Shown: piece by piece, positions 6,143-6,409 of the stretch
Numbering within the stretch: position 1 is the first letter of the stretch
How the letters are laid out: the number at the start of each line of letters is the position of its first letter
From: Chryseobacterium sp.
GTDB taxonomy: Bacteria > Bacteroidota > Bacteroidia > Flavobacteriales > Weeksellaceae
Direction: 5' to 3'
Length of the DNA stretch: 6,409 nucleotides
Assembly (NCBI GenBank): GCA_003852805.1
Contig: RDDY01000017.1
Coordinates: forward strand, 1-6,409
Made by a program: the position numbers and the translations under genes
The notes under the pieces: generated by a model
What the model saw: only the letters and a program-made list of their open reading frames with translations
Database searches by the model: none
Told to the model about the DNA's origin: nothing

Positions 6143-6409
6143 TTATTCAATCACAGATTTTACATTGCCACATGCCAGCATATTGCTTCCGTGGTACGGA
6201 TTCATGATTTTTGACTCGTCGCTCAGCCAGCTGCCTTTTGCCATCGGGCAGTATTGCAAGTATACCTTATTGTCCGCCAGTTTGAATTCCTTGGACAATG
6301 CAATCATATTGTTGGAAAGCTTGTGGAAGGCTTTGCGCTGTGTGGCGATGCTGCGGGCTTCGGCAATGATGGTAGCGTCGGCGCGCAGGGTTTCTACGTT
6401 TCCTTCAGT
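6143..6409 (-). CDS. DUF3347-type protein, C-terminal part (5' end beyond base 6409)
   Basis: These are the last 88 codons of a gene that enters from the right edge; the frame is open to base 6409 and stops with TAA at 6143-6145. The N-terminal 40 residues of the fragment look helical. They are followed by VYLQYCPMAKGSWLS and then NPYHGSNMLACG, the hallmark end of DUF3347, a Bacteroidota-rich domain found in short periplasmic proteins and attached to CusB-like efflux adaptors. Conserved C54, M56, H73, M77 and C80 (fragment numbering) are plausible soft-metal ligands. Only two bases separate its stop from the oxidase start, so the two share a transcript and the protein probably has a copper-related role. 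The signal peptide, if any, and the full domain order lie outside the window; it could be a stand-alone domain or the tail of a longer adaptor. Confidence 0.85.
   Translation of the reverse strand, partial: TEGNVETLRADATIIAEARSIATQRKAFHKLSNNMIALSKEFKLADNKVYLQYCPMAKGSWLSDESKIMNPYHGSNMLACGNVKSVIE

Overview
This window reads as a piece of a Bacteroidota chromosome, probably from the Flavobacteriales side. The evidence is TAnnTTTG-type -7 promoter boxes, no clear Shine-Dalgarno sequences, a DUF3347-type protein, and a copper-oxidase architecture I associate with this phylum. These assignments come from pattern recognition; no database was searched. All five genes lie on the minus strand, so transcription runs from base 6409 toward base 1.

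The right half (about 3780-6409) is a metal-handling operon entering from outside the window. First comes the C-terminal 88 residues of a DUF3347 protein with conserved Cys/Met/His positions. Two bases later starts a 771-residue CopA-like multicopper oxidase with all twelve copper ligands, a Met/His-rich insert, and a C-terminal beta-strand-rich extension resembling the copper-resistance outer-membrane protein CopB. A strong intrinsic terminator (3777-3803) closes the operon. The oxidase-barrel fusion is the most interesting object here.

The middle holds an ABC-F family ATPase (1708-3630), a soluble ribosome-associated protein with two ATP-binding cassettes. Its own -7 box lies at 3655-3662, which argues for a start at 3630 rather than the longer frame opening at 3675. 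A hairpin plus T-run (1663-1684) follows its stop codon. The start of an EamA/DMT-type ten-helix transporter (735-1649) comes only 13 bases after that T-run.

The left end (1-663) is the N-terminal 221 residues of a thioredoxin-reductase-like ferredoxin--NADP reductase that continues beyond base 1 and has a -7 box at 683-690. The left three genes look like unrelated housekeeping functions with their own signals. I saw no rRNA, tRNA, CRISPR array, insertion sequence or long repeat. The only gene-free stretch of note is 3631-3824 (194 bases), which holds the terminator, the ABC-F promoter and an unexplained 23-codon reading frame.
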